From assembly GCA_035513055.1 (NCBI GenBank), contig DATKCT010000178.1:1-5498 (forward strand): a DNA stretch of 5,498 bases, written 5' to 3'. The position numbers and the translations under genes were made by a program. The notes beneath the pieces are model-generated. The model was not told where the DNA came from, did not search any database, and worked only from the letters and a program-made list of their open reading frames with translations. Of this stretch, positions 1-5,498 are shown one piece after another. The DNA comes from DATKCT01 sp035513055 (GTDB lineage: Bacteria > Verrucomicrobiota > Verrucomicrobiia > Verrucomicrobiales > DEV007). Numbering within the stretch: position 1 is the stretch's first letter; each line of letters begins with the position of its first letter.

Positions 1-81
1 GAACTGCTCCCGCTCGCTCTCTTCCATGAGCCGGATCTTCACCCGGCTGTGCAACTCCTGGCCCGGATGCGGCTTTTTCAT
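1..81 (-). CDS. N-terminal fragment of an unidentified protein (27 codons, cut by the window edge)
   Basis: An ATG at 79-81 on the minus strand opens a frame that runs without a stop to the left edge. It begins MKKPHPGQELHSRVKIR and continues with a charged, Glu/Arg-rich stretch (LMEESEREQF). The start is supported by a clear Shine-Dalgarno sequence (GAGGG at 91-95) nine bases upstream, which is better than any other ribosome binding site in the window. It lies 262 bp after the regulator stop on the same strand, behind a strong hairpin, so it is probably a separate transcription unit. The pattern of a basic start, then a short beta-strand-like 'VKIRLM', then 'EESEREQF' recalls the opening of some DUF4338/DruA-like, transposase-associated proteins. 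That is only a loose resemblance over 27 residues. The real function cannot be told from this fragment. Confidence 0.6.
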   Translation of the reverse strand, partial: MKKPHPGQELHSRVKIRLMEESEREQF

Positions 82-90
82 TCCGCACTT

Positions 91-95
91 CCCTC
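91..95 (-). promoter_or_regulatory. Ribosome binding site for the gene at the left edge
   Basis: GAGGG, within TGAGGGAAG on the minus strand, sits nine bases before the ATG at 79-81. This is good Shine-Dalgarno spacing and is the main reason for accepting such a short, cut reading frame as a real gene start. Confidence 0.6.
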
Positions 96-125
96 AAAAA
101 TCTAGTCCTTTTTCACACTTTCTTT

Positions 126-167
126 CCAGGGCTGTTTCATCTGCTCCGCAGATGGAAACAGCCCTGG
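126..167. repeat. Strong near-perfect inverted repeat (hairpin/cruciform)
   Basis: The left arm at 126-144 (CCAGGGCTGTTTCATCTGC) pairs with the right arm at 148-167, leaving a three-base loop and a single unpaired G in the right arm, so about 19 base pairs form. No T-run follows the stem on either strand: on the minus strand the next bases are A-rich, on the plus strand they are mixed. It is therefore not a classical intrinsic terminator. It lies 177 bases past the regulator stop and about 45 bases before the start codon of the left-edge gene. It could be a transcript-end or processing structure, a leader element of that gene, or a dispersed palindromic repeat or element end. The sequence alone does not decide between these. 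Confidence 0.8.
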
Positions 168-318
168 ACGAGCTGCGGAAAACCGAGGACGGCGGAAGGC
201 GGAACGACGAACGGGTTGAGAGCGCGCGCCGGCAGCAGTCCGGGGTTCCGCGCGGCCCGGAAGCTTGATGCGGGATCACCCACCTCTGCGCCTCGCGCTC
301 CGTGGAGCCAGCTGCCCG

Positions 319-341
319 CCCGCAATGCCCGTCTTTGCGGG
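319..341 (-). terminator. Possible weak terminator hairpin after the regulator gene
   Basis: CCCGCAA at 319-325 pairs with TTGCGGG at 335-341 across a nine-base loop, starting two bases after the regulator stop codon (344-346). The placement suits transcription termination or 3' end protection. The stem is only seven pairs and no U-tract follows, so an intrinsic terminator is not established. Confidence 0.3.
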
Positions 342-343
342 AG

Positions 344-2257
344 TCAGCGGAGACCCAAAGCCTTGAGGCGGGAACTCAGCGTGGTGGGTTTGATGCCGAG
401 AAGTTCCGCGGCGCCCCCAGGGCCGGATACGCGGCCGCGACAGCTTTCCAATGCGGCTTGCAGATTGGCGACCTCGAGTTCCCGCATCTCGAGCGCCGTC
501 AAAATCCGCTTTGATTTGGAGGAGATCCCTGACAAGGCCATGTCCGGCGCGGCGAAAGGCGGACTGGCGGCCGGAACGGTCCGCGGAGGAAGAGCTTCTT
601 CGAGAGCCAGCGATCCGCGACCCAGAATGAGCGCCCGTTCGACGACGTTGGCGAGTTCACGGACGTTGCCGGGCCAGGGATGCGCGAGGAGGAGGGAAGT
701 GTGGCGGCTGGTGAGCTGGGGATGGCTGCGGCCGTCGCGGGAAGTAAAGCGGCGCAGGAACTCGCGGGTCAATAGAAGGACATCGTCTCCCCGCTCGCGC
801 AGTGGTGGGACCGATAGGGGAAAAACATTGAGCCGGTAAAACAGGTCCTGGCGAAAGCGCCCTTGGTTCACTTCCTCTTGGAGATCGCGATTGGATGCGG
901 CGACGACACGGACATCGACTTTCCGGGAGCGGCTGCTTCCGACCGGTTCGAATTCGCCTTCCTGGAGGACACGCAGCAGTTTGGATTGGAGTTCGAGGGG
1001 CAGTTCTCCGATCTCGTCGAGGAAGAGGGTGCCGCCGTCAGCGAGAGCGAAGCGGCCTTCACGGCGGGCGGTGGCCCCCGTGAAGGAGCCTTTTTCGTGG
1101 CCGAAGAACTCGCTTTCGATGAGTTGGGCTGGGATAGCGGCGCAGTTGATCTTGATGAGCGGTTGGGCGGCCCGGCGGCTGGCCCGGTGCAAGGCTCTGG
1201 CGACGAGTTCTTTGCCGGCTCCGGTTTCGCCTTGAATGAGGACGGAGGCCCCGGTGTCCGCCACTTCTTGAATCTGGCGGAGGAGCCGGCGCATGACCGG
1301 GCTTTCGCCGATGATCTCTCCGAAGTGGCGTTCGATCTCCTCGCTCAGGTAGGCGGTCCGTTGGAGCAGAGAGGAAATCGTGCGCTCTGCTTCGATCCGG
1401 GCGTCGATGTTTCGCAGGATGAGAGTGAAAAAACTGCGGCCGCCGAGGGTGAAGCGGGAGAGGGTTCCCTCTGCGGCGAACTGTTCGCCGGAGAGGCTGC
1501 GGGCTTGGAAGCCGCCGGGGATCCAGATCTTCGTGGGACCGCTCTCTTCAGCGGCGAGAGAGTCGAGGATGGGTTCGAGTTTCCCGGCGCCGCTGACCGA
1601 TAGGAATTTCTCGATGAAGCATCCGGCGAGCGCCGCGGTTCCAAGGGCATCCGCGGCGGCGCGATTGCCGCGGACGATGGTGCGTTCGTCGTCGAGGATG
1701 AGGATGGCGTCCATGGCGCTTTCGACGACGGCGTCGAGTTCTTCGGATTTGGCCCGGAGCTGTTTCTCGAGATTGAGGCGGCGCAGTTCCGCGCCGGCGC
1801 GGTTGGCGAATATGCGGAATACGCTGGAACGTGCGGCGGTTTCGATGATGGCGCGATTATCGAGGGCGCCGAGATGGCCGAGGAGACGGCCTTCCTCGTC
1901 GTAGAGAGGCACGCCCATATAACTGACGGCTTCGAGAGGGGGCAAGTCGGGGTCGGAAGGATAGAGTTGGACGACTTGGTCGGGGATAACGACGAGATCA
2001 CCGCGATGGATGACGGTTTCACAGGGAGTTCCGCGGAGGTCGTATTCGTAGTGCTCGATCCAGCCGTTGCCGGCGCGAAAGGCCAGGGCGCGGAGCCGTT
2101 GCGGACCGGGGAGATACTCGGTGACCCAAGCGGCGTGGGTAGGCAGGGATTCACAGAGGCCCTGGACGAGGGCGCGGAAAAAGGGGAGGCCGGTTTCGCC
2201 GGCGGTAGATTCGACGAGAACGCGCAGAAGGTCCGCGGTGTCCCGGGCCGGCTTCAT
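344..2257 (-). CDS. Sigma-54-dependent transcriptional activator (GAF-PAS-AAA+-Fis HTH)
   Basis: A 637-residue enhancer-binding protein that would use ATP hydrolysis to remodel sigma-54 RNA polymerase. In order: a GAF-like sensor (about 12-150, with MGVPLYDEEGRLLG typical of the fold's end), a PAS-like domain (about 170-285), a helical linker, an AAA+ domain (about 314-545) and a Fis-type helix-turn-helix (about 589-634, GGAAELLGIKPTTLSSRLKALG, in the style of FhlA). Visible motifs are Walker A GETGAGKE (343-350), the sigma-54 contact loop as GSFTGA (390-395) instead of the usual GAFTGA, Walker B GTLFLDE (409-415), the arginine segment RQDLFYRLNVFPL (469-481) and PWPGNVREL (527-535). No phosphorylatable receiver domain is seen, so a ligand or partner signal is likely. 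I chose the ATG at 2255-2257 because it overlaps the epimerase stop as ATGA. The earlier ATG at 2281 would add eight residues inside the epimerase gene. The target promoters are unknown. Confidence 0.95.
   Translation of the reverse strand: MKPARDTADLLRVLVESTAGETGLPFFRALVQGLCESLPTHAAWVTEYLPGPQRLRALAFRAGNGWIEHYEYDLRGTPCETVIHRGDLVVIPDQVVQLYPSDPDLPPLEAVSYMGVPLYDEEGRLLGHLGALDNRAIIETAARSSVFRIFANRAGAELRRLNLEKQLRAKSEELDAVVESAMDAILILDDERTIVRGNRAAADALGTAALAGCFIEKFLSVSGAGKLEPILDSLAAEESGPTKIWIPGGFQARSLSGEQFAAEGTLSRFTLGGRSFFTLILRNIDARIEAERTISSLLQRTAYLSEEIERHFGEIIGESPVMRRLLRQIQEVADTGASVLIQGETGAGKELVARALHRASRRAAQPLIKINCAAIPAQLIESEFFGHEKGSFTGATARREGRFALADGGTLFLDEIGELPLELQSKLLRVLQEGEFEPVGSSRSRKVDVRVVAASNRDLQEEVNQGRFRQDLFYRLNVFPLSVPPLRERGDDVLLLTREFLRRFTSRDGRSHPQLTSRHTSLLLAHPWPGNVRELANVVERALILGRGSLALEEALPPRTVPAASPPFAAPDMALSGISSKSKRILTALEMRELEVANLQAALESCRGRVSGPGGAAELLGIKPTTLSSRLKALGLR
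2254..2257 (-). promoter_or_regulatory. ATGA stop/start overlap coupling epimerase and regulator translation
   Basis: On the minus strand the regulator start codon ATG (2255-2257) shares two bases with the epimerase stop TGA (2254-2256). The bases before it (ACGGTCAAAA) hold no Shine-Dalgarno sequence, so the regulator is probably translated by ribosomes finishing the epimerase. The overlap is seen directly; the coupling is inferred. Confidence 0.75.
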
Positions 2258-2949
2258 TTTTGACCGTAATAGGCGGCGCAACCGTGTTTGCGGAAGAAGT
2301 GTTTTTCCAGGAGATGAGAAGGGAGACCGCTGCTGAGGGGATCGAGTCCGAGCCGCCAGGAGCCCGCGGCGAGCCGGGCGCAGGCTTCCAAGGCGACGCT
2401 ATTGTCGACCGATTCCATGGCGCTGCCGCCCCAGGTGAAGGGAGCATGATAGTGTTGCAACACGGCGGGCATCGAGAGGGGATCGCGGCCGGCGAACTCG
2501 GCGGCGATCACTTTTCCGGTGTTGGTTTCGTAGTCCTCGCGGACTTCTTCGGGGGTCAGAGCGCGGCAGAGGGGAACCGGTCCGAGAAAGTGGTCGGCGT
2601 GCGTCGTGCCAAGGCAGGGCAAAGCGCGGCCGGCTTGGGCGAACATGGTGGCGAAAGGGCTGTGGGTGTGAGTGATGCCGCCGATGGCGTCGAAGGCGAG
2701 ATAGAGGACGCGGTGGGTCGGAGCGTCGGAAGAGGGGCGGAGGTCGCCCTGGACGACTTTGCCCTCGAGATCGACGAGGACGATGGATTCGGCGCTCAGC
2801 TCAGCATAAGGGATTCCGCTGGGTTTGATGGCGAAGATCCCCTGGGCGCGATCGATGCCACTGACATTGCCCCAGGTGAGGGTGACCAATCCCTCGGCGA
2901 CGAGGCGCCGGTTGGCGGCGGCGACCTCTTCCCTGAGGGATGCGAGCAT
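2254..2949 (-). CDS. araD: L-ribulose-5-phosphate 4-epimerase (class II aldolase/adducin family)
   Basis: A 231-residue cytoplasmic enzyme, the same length as E. coli AraD, expected to convert L-ribulose 5-phosphate to D-xylulose 5-phosphate using a divalent metal. The similarity to remembered AraD and UlaF sequences runs end to end: LVTLTWGNVSGIDR (21-34), IKPSG (41-45), SSDAPTHR (73-80), THTHS (93-97), GTTHADHFLG (114-123) and a closing RKHGCAAYYGQK. Family active-site residues are present: Asp75, metal ligands His94, His96 and His168, Asp119, His217 and Tyr228. HAPF replaces the usual HGPF after the third metal histidine. The N-terminus matches AraD, which fixes the start even though no Shine-Dalgarno sequence is visible. 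It follows the aminotransferase by 22 bp and its TGA overlaps the regulator ATG. No arabinose or ascorbate partner genes are in view, so AraD, UlaF and SgbE roles cannot be separated. A substrate-diverged class II aldolase is less likely. Confidence 0.9.
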   Translation of the reverse strand: MLASLREEVAAANRRLVAEGLVTLTWGNVSGIDRAQGIFAIKPSGIPYAELSAESIVLVDLEGKVVQGDLRPSSDAPTHRVLYLAFDAIGGITHTHSPFATMFAQAGRALPCLGTTHADHFLGPVPLCRALTPEEVREDYETNTGKVIAAEFAGRDPLSMPAVLQHYHAPFTWGGSAMESVDNSVALEACARLAAGSWRLGLDPLSSGLPSHLLEKHFFRKHGCAAYYGQK

Positions 2950-2971
2950 GACAAAAGCGAAAAGGATGAAG

Positions 2972-4054
2972 TTAGAGTTGCGTCAGGCAATAGTCGAGGG
3001 CCTGGAGCAGTTCGCCCAGAGAGGTTTCTGTTTCGTCGCCCATGTTGGAGATGCGAAAAGTGCGCCCCTTGAGTTTCCCGTAGCCGCCGTCGATGGCGAA
3101 GCCGTGTTCGCGGCGCAACAGATCGAGGAGGCGGGCGACGTCGATGCCGCGGTTGTTGGAGACGCAGGTGAGCGTGGGCGAGCGGAATCCCTCCGGGGCG
3201 AAGTGCTCGAACCCCTGACGTTCCACCCAGTCGTGGACGAGCCCATTGAGCCGGGCATGACGGGCGTAGCGGTTCTCCAAGCCTTCGGCGCGGATCTCCT
3301 CGAGCTTGTGCCGCAAGCCGCGGATGAGGGAGATGCAGGGCGTGCTGGGAGTCATGTTCTTGGCGTGGTTCGCGTCGAACTCGAGGAAGTCGAAATAATA
3401 GCCGCGATCGGGAATGGAGGCGGCTCGTTCCAAGGCCGCGAGCGAGACGGTGAAGAGGGCCAGGCCGGGCGGCAAGGCGAGGGCTTTCTGGCTTCCGGTG
3501 AGGATGACGGCGGCGTCCCAGGCGTCGCGCGGGGTAGGCACGGCCGAAAACGATGAGACGGCATCGACGACGAGGAGGACGCCGGGGTGGCGTTTCACGA
3601 CCGCGGCGATGTCATCCAAGGGATTGACGACGCCGGTCGAGGTTTCGTTGTGGACTACGGTGACGGTATCGAACTGGCCGGAGGACAGCCGCGCGTCGAG
3701 TTCGCCCGGATCAATGGGTTGGCCCCATTGAGACCGGAGCGCTTCCGCCATTTTTCCGCAGCGTTGGGAGACGTCATACCACTTGTCGGAGAAGGCGCCG
3801 CAACAGCAGTTCAGGACGGCGTTGCTCACGAGATTGCGAACCGTAGCTTCCATGACTCCCCAGGCGGAGGAAGTGGAAAGGTAGACGGGCTGCGAGGTGT
3901 CGAAGAGTTCTTGGAGACCCGGTTGAATTTCCGCGTAGAGGTCTTGAAACTCCCGTCCGCGATGACCGATCATCGGAGCGGACATGGCCGCGAAGGTCGA
4001 GGGGGAGACGTGGACGGGTCCTGGGATAAAAAGTTTTACGGGATGGCCGGACAT
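2972..4054 (-). CDS. Class V PLP-dependent aminotransferase (serine-pyruvate / alanine-glyoxylate type)
   Basis: A 360-residue cytoplasmic, fold-type I aminotransferase expected to move an amino group between a small amino acid (such as serine or alanine) and a 2-oxo acid (pyruvate or glyoxylate). Family marks are KLFIPGPV at the N-terminus (7-14), GHRG (31-34), a substrate/PLP loop near SSAWGVMEA (62-70), HNETSTGVVNP (135-145), the PLP-ring aspartate in VVDAVSS (Asp164), the Schiff-base lysine in TGSQKALALPPG (Lys190), TPSTPCISLI (235-244) and GKLKGRTFRISNMGD with the substrate-carboxylate arginine (Arg334). Three cysteines in a row (83-85, NCCCGAF) are unusual. I chose the ATG at 4052-4054 because KLFIPGPV then sits at the usual distance from the N-terminus. 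The same frame stays open up to 4222, but those 56 codons look non-coding. A weak GAAGG lies 12 bases upstream of the chosen ATG. Exact substrates, including 2-aminoethylphosphonate, cannot be excluded by sequence alone. Confidence 0.92.
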   Translation of the reverse strand: MSGHPVKLFIPGPVHVSPSTFAAMSAPMIGHRGREFQDLYAEIQPGLQELFDTSQPVYLSTSSAWGVMEATVRNLVSNAVLNCCCGAFSDKWYDVSQRCGKMAEALRSQWGQPIDPGELDARLSSGQFDTVTVVHNETSTGVVNPLDDIAAVVKRHPGVLLVVDAVSSFSAVPTPRDAWDAAVILTGSQKALALPPGLALFTVSLAALERAASIPDRGYYFDFLEFDANHAKNMTPSTPCISLIRGLRHKLEEIRAEGLENRYARHARLNGLVHDWVERQGFEHFAPEGFRSPTLTCVSNNRGIDVARLLDLLRREHGFAIDGGYGKLKGRTFRISNMGDETETSLGELLQALDYCLTQL

Positions 4055-4108
4055 ATGCAGGCGTTGCCTTCGAGAGTCTTGGGAAAGGAAGTGATCGATG
4101 GGGGAGAG

Positions 4109-4134
4109 CGCCGTCGAGGAGCACGCCGTCGAGG
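4109..4134. repeat. Direct repeat of 11 bp with 15-bp period in the leader
   Basis: The 11-mer cgccgtcgagg occurs at 4109-4119 and again at 4124-4134, separated by four bases. The period of 15 bases is not a whole number of helical turns. The function is unknown; it may be chance in GC-rich sequence or leftover coding-like sequence. Confidence 0.5.
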
Positions 4135-4252
4135 GGCAGGATGGAAGGTGCGACGATAGCGCATCCCCTGATGGGGCTGTGAGCGCTGCTTTGGGATTCT
4201 GGCGTTGCTGCTCGTCACTCATCGGGACAGGGCGATGCCTATACGGTATGAG

Positions 4253-4268
4253 AAATGCTGAAATGCTG
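4253..4268. repeat. Tandem 8-mer duplication after the TPR gene
   Basis: aaatgctg is repeated exactly twice in tandem (4253-4260 and 4261-4268), beginning two bases past the TPR stop codon (4270-4272) on the minus strand. This is most simply a small slippage duplication. Confidence 0.6.
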
Positions 4269-4269
4269 G

Positions 4270-5498
4270 CTAGTCTTCGACTTCGAAAATGAAATGTTCA
4301 AGCCGGAGGCGGTCGGCATAGGCGGCGGCTTCGGCGGCGCGCGGGTCATCGACGGAAGCGAGCCGTTTCGCCAATTGGAGGGCGGCTTCCCATTTGCGGT
4401 CCCGGTCGAGGAGGCGGAGGGCTTCCAAGCCGGCCCGGAAATACCAGGTCCAGTCCGAGCGCGGCCCTTCTCCGAGAGAATTGGTGATTTCGAGCAATGT
4501 TCCCAGGGTGGATTCGAGATCGCCGTTTTGCTCGTGGCAACGGGCGAGACGATAGCGGGCTTCGTCGCGGATTTCCGGGGGAACGTCCGATAAGGCGGCC
4601 ACGGTTTGGAATGTCGAGATGGCCTGGTCGAGGTACTCGCGAGGTGTCAGAGCCGCGGTGGGGCTCGGAACGGACGACGGCAAGGGCTCGGGGGCGCCGG
4701 CGGCTACGGCGCTACGACTTTGGGCGAGGACGTAAAGCGCTTCTCCCTTGGCGAGGAGGGCCGTGATCCGGAGTTCATCGGGGATTTCACGGCGGCCGAG
4801 CAGAGCGTCGAAGACGACGAGAGCATCCTGGCGGCGGTCGTCGCGGGTGAGGGCGAGGGCCTGTTCGAGACGGGCGTGGAGGGCCAGCGGTCCACTGCCT
4901 TGGGCGATAGCGTCCCATTCGGAGATGGCTTGGGAGAGATTGGATTTTCCGCCCGCCAGCACAAGCGCCTTGCCGGCGAGAAAACGGGCCTGTTCGGCGA
5001 GCGGACTTTGCGGATTTTCCCGGACCAGGAGCCGGAACTGAATGAGGGCGTTGGCCGAATCCCCCTTGTTGAGAAGGAATTCAGCAAGCTTAAGGCGGAC
5101 GATGGGACGGGAAGCCGACTCCGGCCAGCGTTCGAGGAATGCTGTGGCGGCCTCTTCCACGCTGATGGTTCTCGCGGGAGGAGCGCTAGCATCGGGATCC
5201 GGGCTTTCACCGGATTCGGGACTGGCGGGGAGTCGATGAAGTGCGGCGGCGAGCCATACGGCGACGTAGTCGCGGCATTCGCGGACGCGGGCCGGCAGAC
5301 CGGAAACGGATTCGAGCCGTTCCAGGAACCGGCGGCTGCGCTGGAGGTCGGGAGGCTCCGCGCTCAGATGATGTTCGGCTAGGGTGAGGAGCGCCTCTGG
5401 GACACGGGCGTGTTCCGGGTATTCTTGGAGGAAGGTCTTGAGATCTTCGATTCCTTCCGGATCCCCCACCGCAGTTTTGCTCAAGCCGGCTTCCAGGA
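4270..5498 (-). CDS. C-terminal part of a TPR-like repeat protein (cut by the window edge)
   Basis: The frame is open through the right edge, with 408 residues visible before the TAG stop at 4270-4272. A TTG at 5482-5484 is possible as a start but unlikely, since sense codons continue upstream of it. The visible part is a string of paired amphipathic helices of about 34-40 residues, typical of TPR scaffolds: EDLKTFLQEYPEHARVPEAL (near 17-36), AEFLLNKGDSANALIQFRLL (138-157), TRDDRRQDALVVFDALLG (217-234) and ARYRLARCHEQNGDLESTL (313-331). Two Pro/Ala/Ser-rich linkers break the array, near residues 89-110 and 260-284. The protein ends in a solvent-type acidic tail, FEVED. No catalytic motif is visible, and any signal peptide or extra domain would be outside the window. 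It resembles periplasmic or envelope TPR proteins of the BamD/YbgF style in repeat type, but its location and partners are unknown. The 215-bp gap after it suggests it is not tightly coupled to the aminotransferase. Confidence 0.8.
   Translation of the reverse strand, partial: LEAGLSKTAVGDPEGIEDLKTFLQEYPEHARVPEALLTLAEHHLSAEPPDLQRSRRFLERLESVSGLPARVRECRDYVAVWLAAALHRLPASPESGESPDPDASAPPARTISVEEAATAFLERWPESASRPIVRLKLAEFLLNKGDSANALIQFRLLVRENPQSPLAEQARFLAGKALVLAGGKSNLSQAISEWDAIAQGSGPLALHARLEQALALTRDDRRQDALVVFDALLGRREIPDELRITALLAKGEALYVLAQSRSAVAAGAPEPLPSSVPSPTAALTPREYLDQAISTFQTVAALSDVPPEIRDEARYRLARCHEQNGDLESTLGTLLEITNSLGEGPRSDWTWYFRAGLEALRLLDRDRKWEAALQLAKRLASVDDPRAAEAAAYADRLRLEHFIFEVED

Larger units (their letters stand above)
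4055..4269 (-). other. Intergenic leader before the aminotransferase gene
   Basis: This 215-bp gap between the TPR stop and the aminotransferase start is the only space upstream of the aminotransferase-epimerase-regulator group that could hold its promoter. Just past the TPR stop is a tandem pair of the 8-mer aaatgctg (4253-4268). A TATAGG resembling a -10 element (minus strand, about 4237-4242) lies nearby, without a well-placed -35. Cgccgtcgagg occurs twice, 15 bases apart (4109-4119 and 4124-4134), and a small CCCC/GGGG hairpin lies at 4165-4176. I saw no sigma-54 GG-N10-GC site of good quality and no terminator for the TPR gene. Promoter activity is inferred from position only. Confidence 0.35.

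Noticed and set aside
239..261. Short inverted repeat TCCGGG/CCCGGA after the regulator
   Set aside because: Only six pairs with an 11-base GC-rich loop, as expected by chance at this base composition.
863..1603. Long plus-strand open frame of 246 codons opposite the regulator
   Set aside because: Its product is a low-complexity acidic, Gly/Glu/Phe-rich sequence that mirrors the AAA+ codons in antisense. The opposite strand carries unmistakable conserved motifs.
2260..3072. Plus-strand open frame of 270 codons opposite the epimerase
   Set aside because: It is the antisense shadow of araD, composed of Gly/Glu/Asp-rich sequence with no recognisable domain. Such frames are expected in GC-rich genes.
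3587..4159. Plus-strand open frame of 190 codons opposite the aminotransferase
   Set aside because: It is antisense to clear PLP-enzyme motifs and shows no family resemblance of its own.
4055..4269. Sigma-54 (-24/-12) promoter in the leader
   Set aside because: The nearest candidate, in AAGGCAACGCCTGCATA, has only eight bases between GG and GC instead of ten, and the flanking consensus is poor.
4606..5382. Plus-strand open frame of 258 codons opposite the TPR gene
   Set aside because: The minus-strand product has regular amphipathic helical repeats, while this one is Gly/Glu-rich and compositionally biased.
1..5498. CRISPR array, tRNA or rRNA gene, or insertion sequence
   Set aside because: No regularly spaced repeats, no cloverleaf or rRNA-like segments and no transposase motifs were found. 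Nearly the whole window is occupied by four clear protein genes.

Overview
The window reads as GC-rich bacterial chromosome in which every supported gene lies on the minus strand. Read in the direction of transcription (high to low coordinates) the order is: the C-terminal part of a TPR-type repeat protein, a class V PLP aminotransferase of the serine-pyruvate/alanine-glyoxylate type, an AraD-type L-ribulose-5-phosphate 4-epimerase, a sigma-54-dependent activator (GAF-PAS-AAA+-Fis), and the first 27 codons of an unidentified gene cut by the left edge. The source is probably a free-living, GC-rich Gram-negative-type bacterium. The style of the TPR protein and of the aminotransferase makes me think of Verrucomicrobia, but this is an impression without a database search.

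Layout: 4270-5498 is the TPR protein, open through the right edge. 4055-4269 is a 215-bp gap that can hold a promoter or leader for the next gene, with only short direct repeats visible. 2972-4054 is the aminotransferase. After 22 bp comes the epimerase (2254-2949), whose stop codon overlaps the start codon of the regulator (344-2257) in an ATGA junction. 82-343 is a gap holding a weak hairpin just past the regulator stop and a much stronger near-perfect 19-bp hairpin at 126-167. 1-81 is the beginning of a new gene with a good ribosome binding site.

Functional reading: aminotransferase, epimerase and regulator are packed like one operon. The two enzymes suggest small-molecule catabolism (a pentose phosphate and an amino acid or 2-oxo acid), and the regulator, with GAF and PAS input domains, could switch this operon or a distant sigma-54 promoter. 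No kinase, isomerase or transporter that would complete an arabinose or ascorbate pathway is present, so the physiological substrate cannot be fixed from this window. I found no convincing evidence for a new defence, mobile or RNA-based system here. The points most worth a second look are the epimerase-activator coupling, the strong hairpin, and the cut gene at the left edge.
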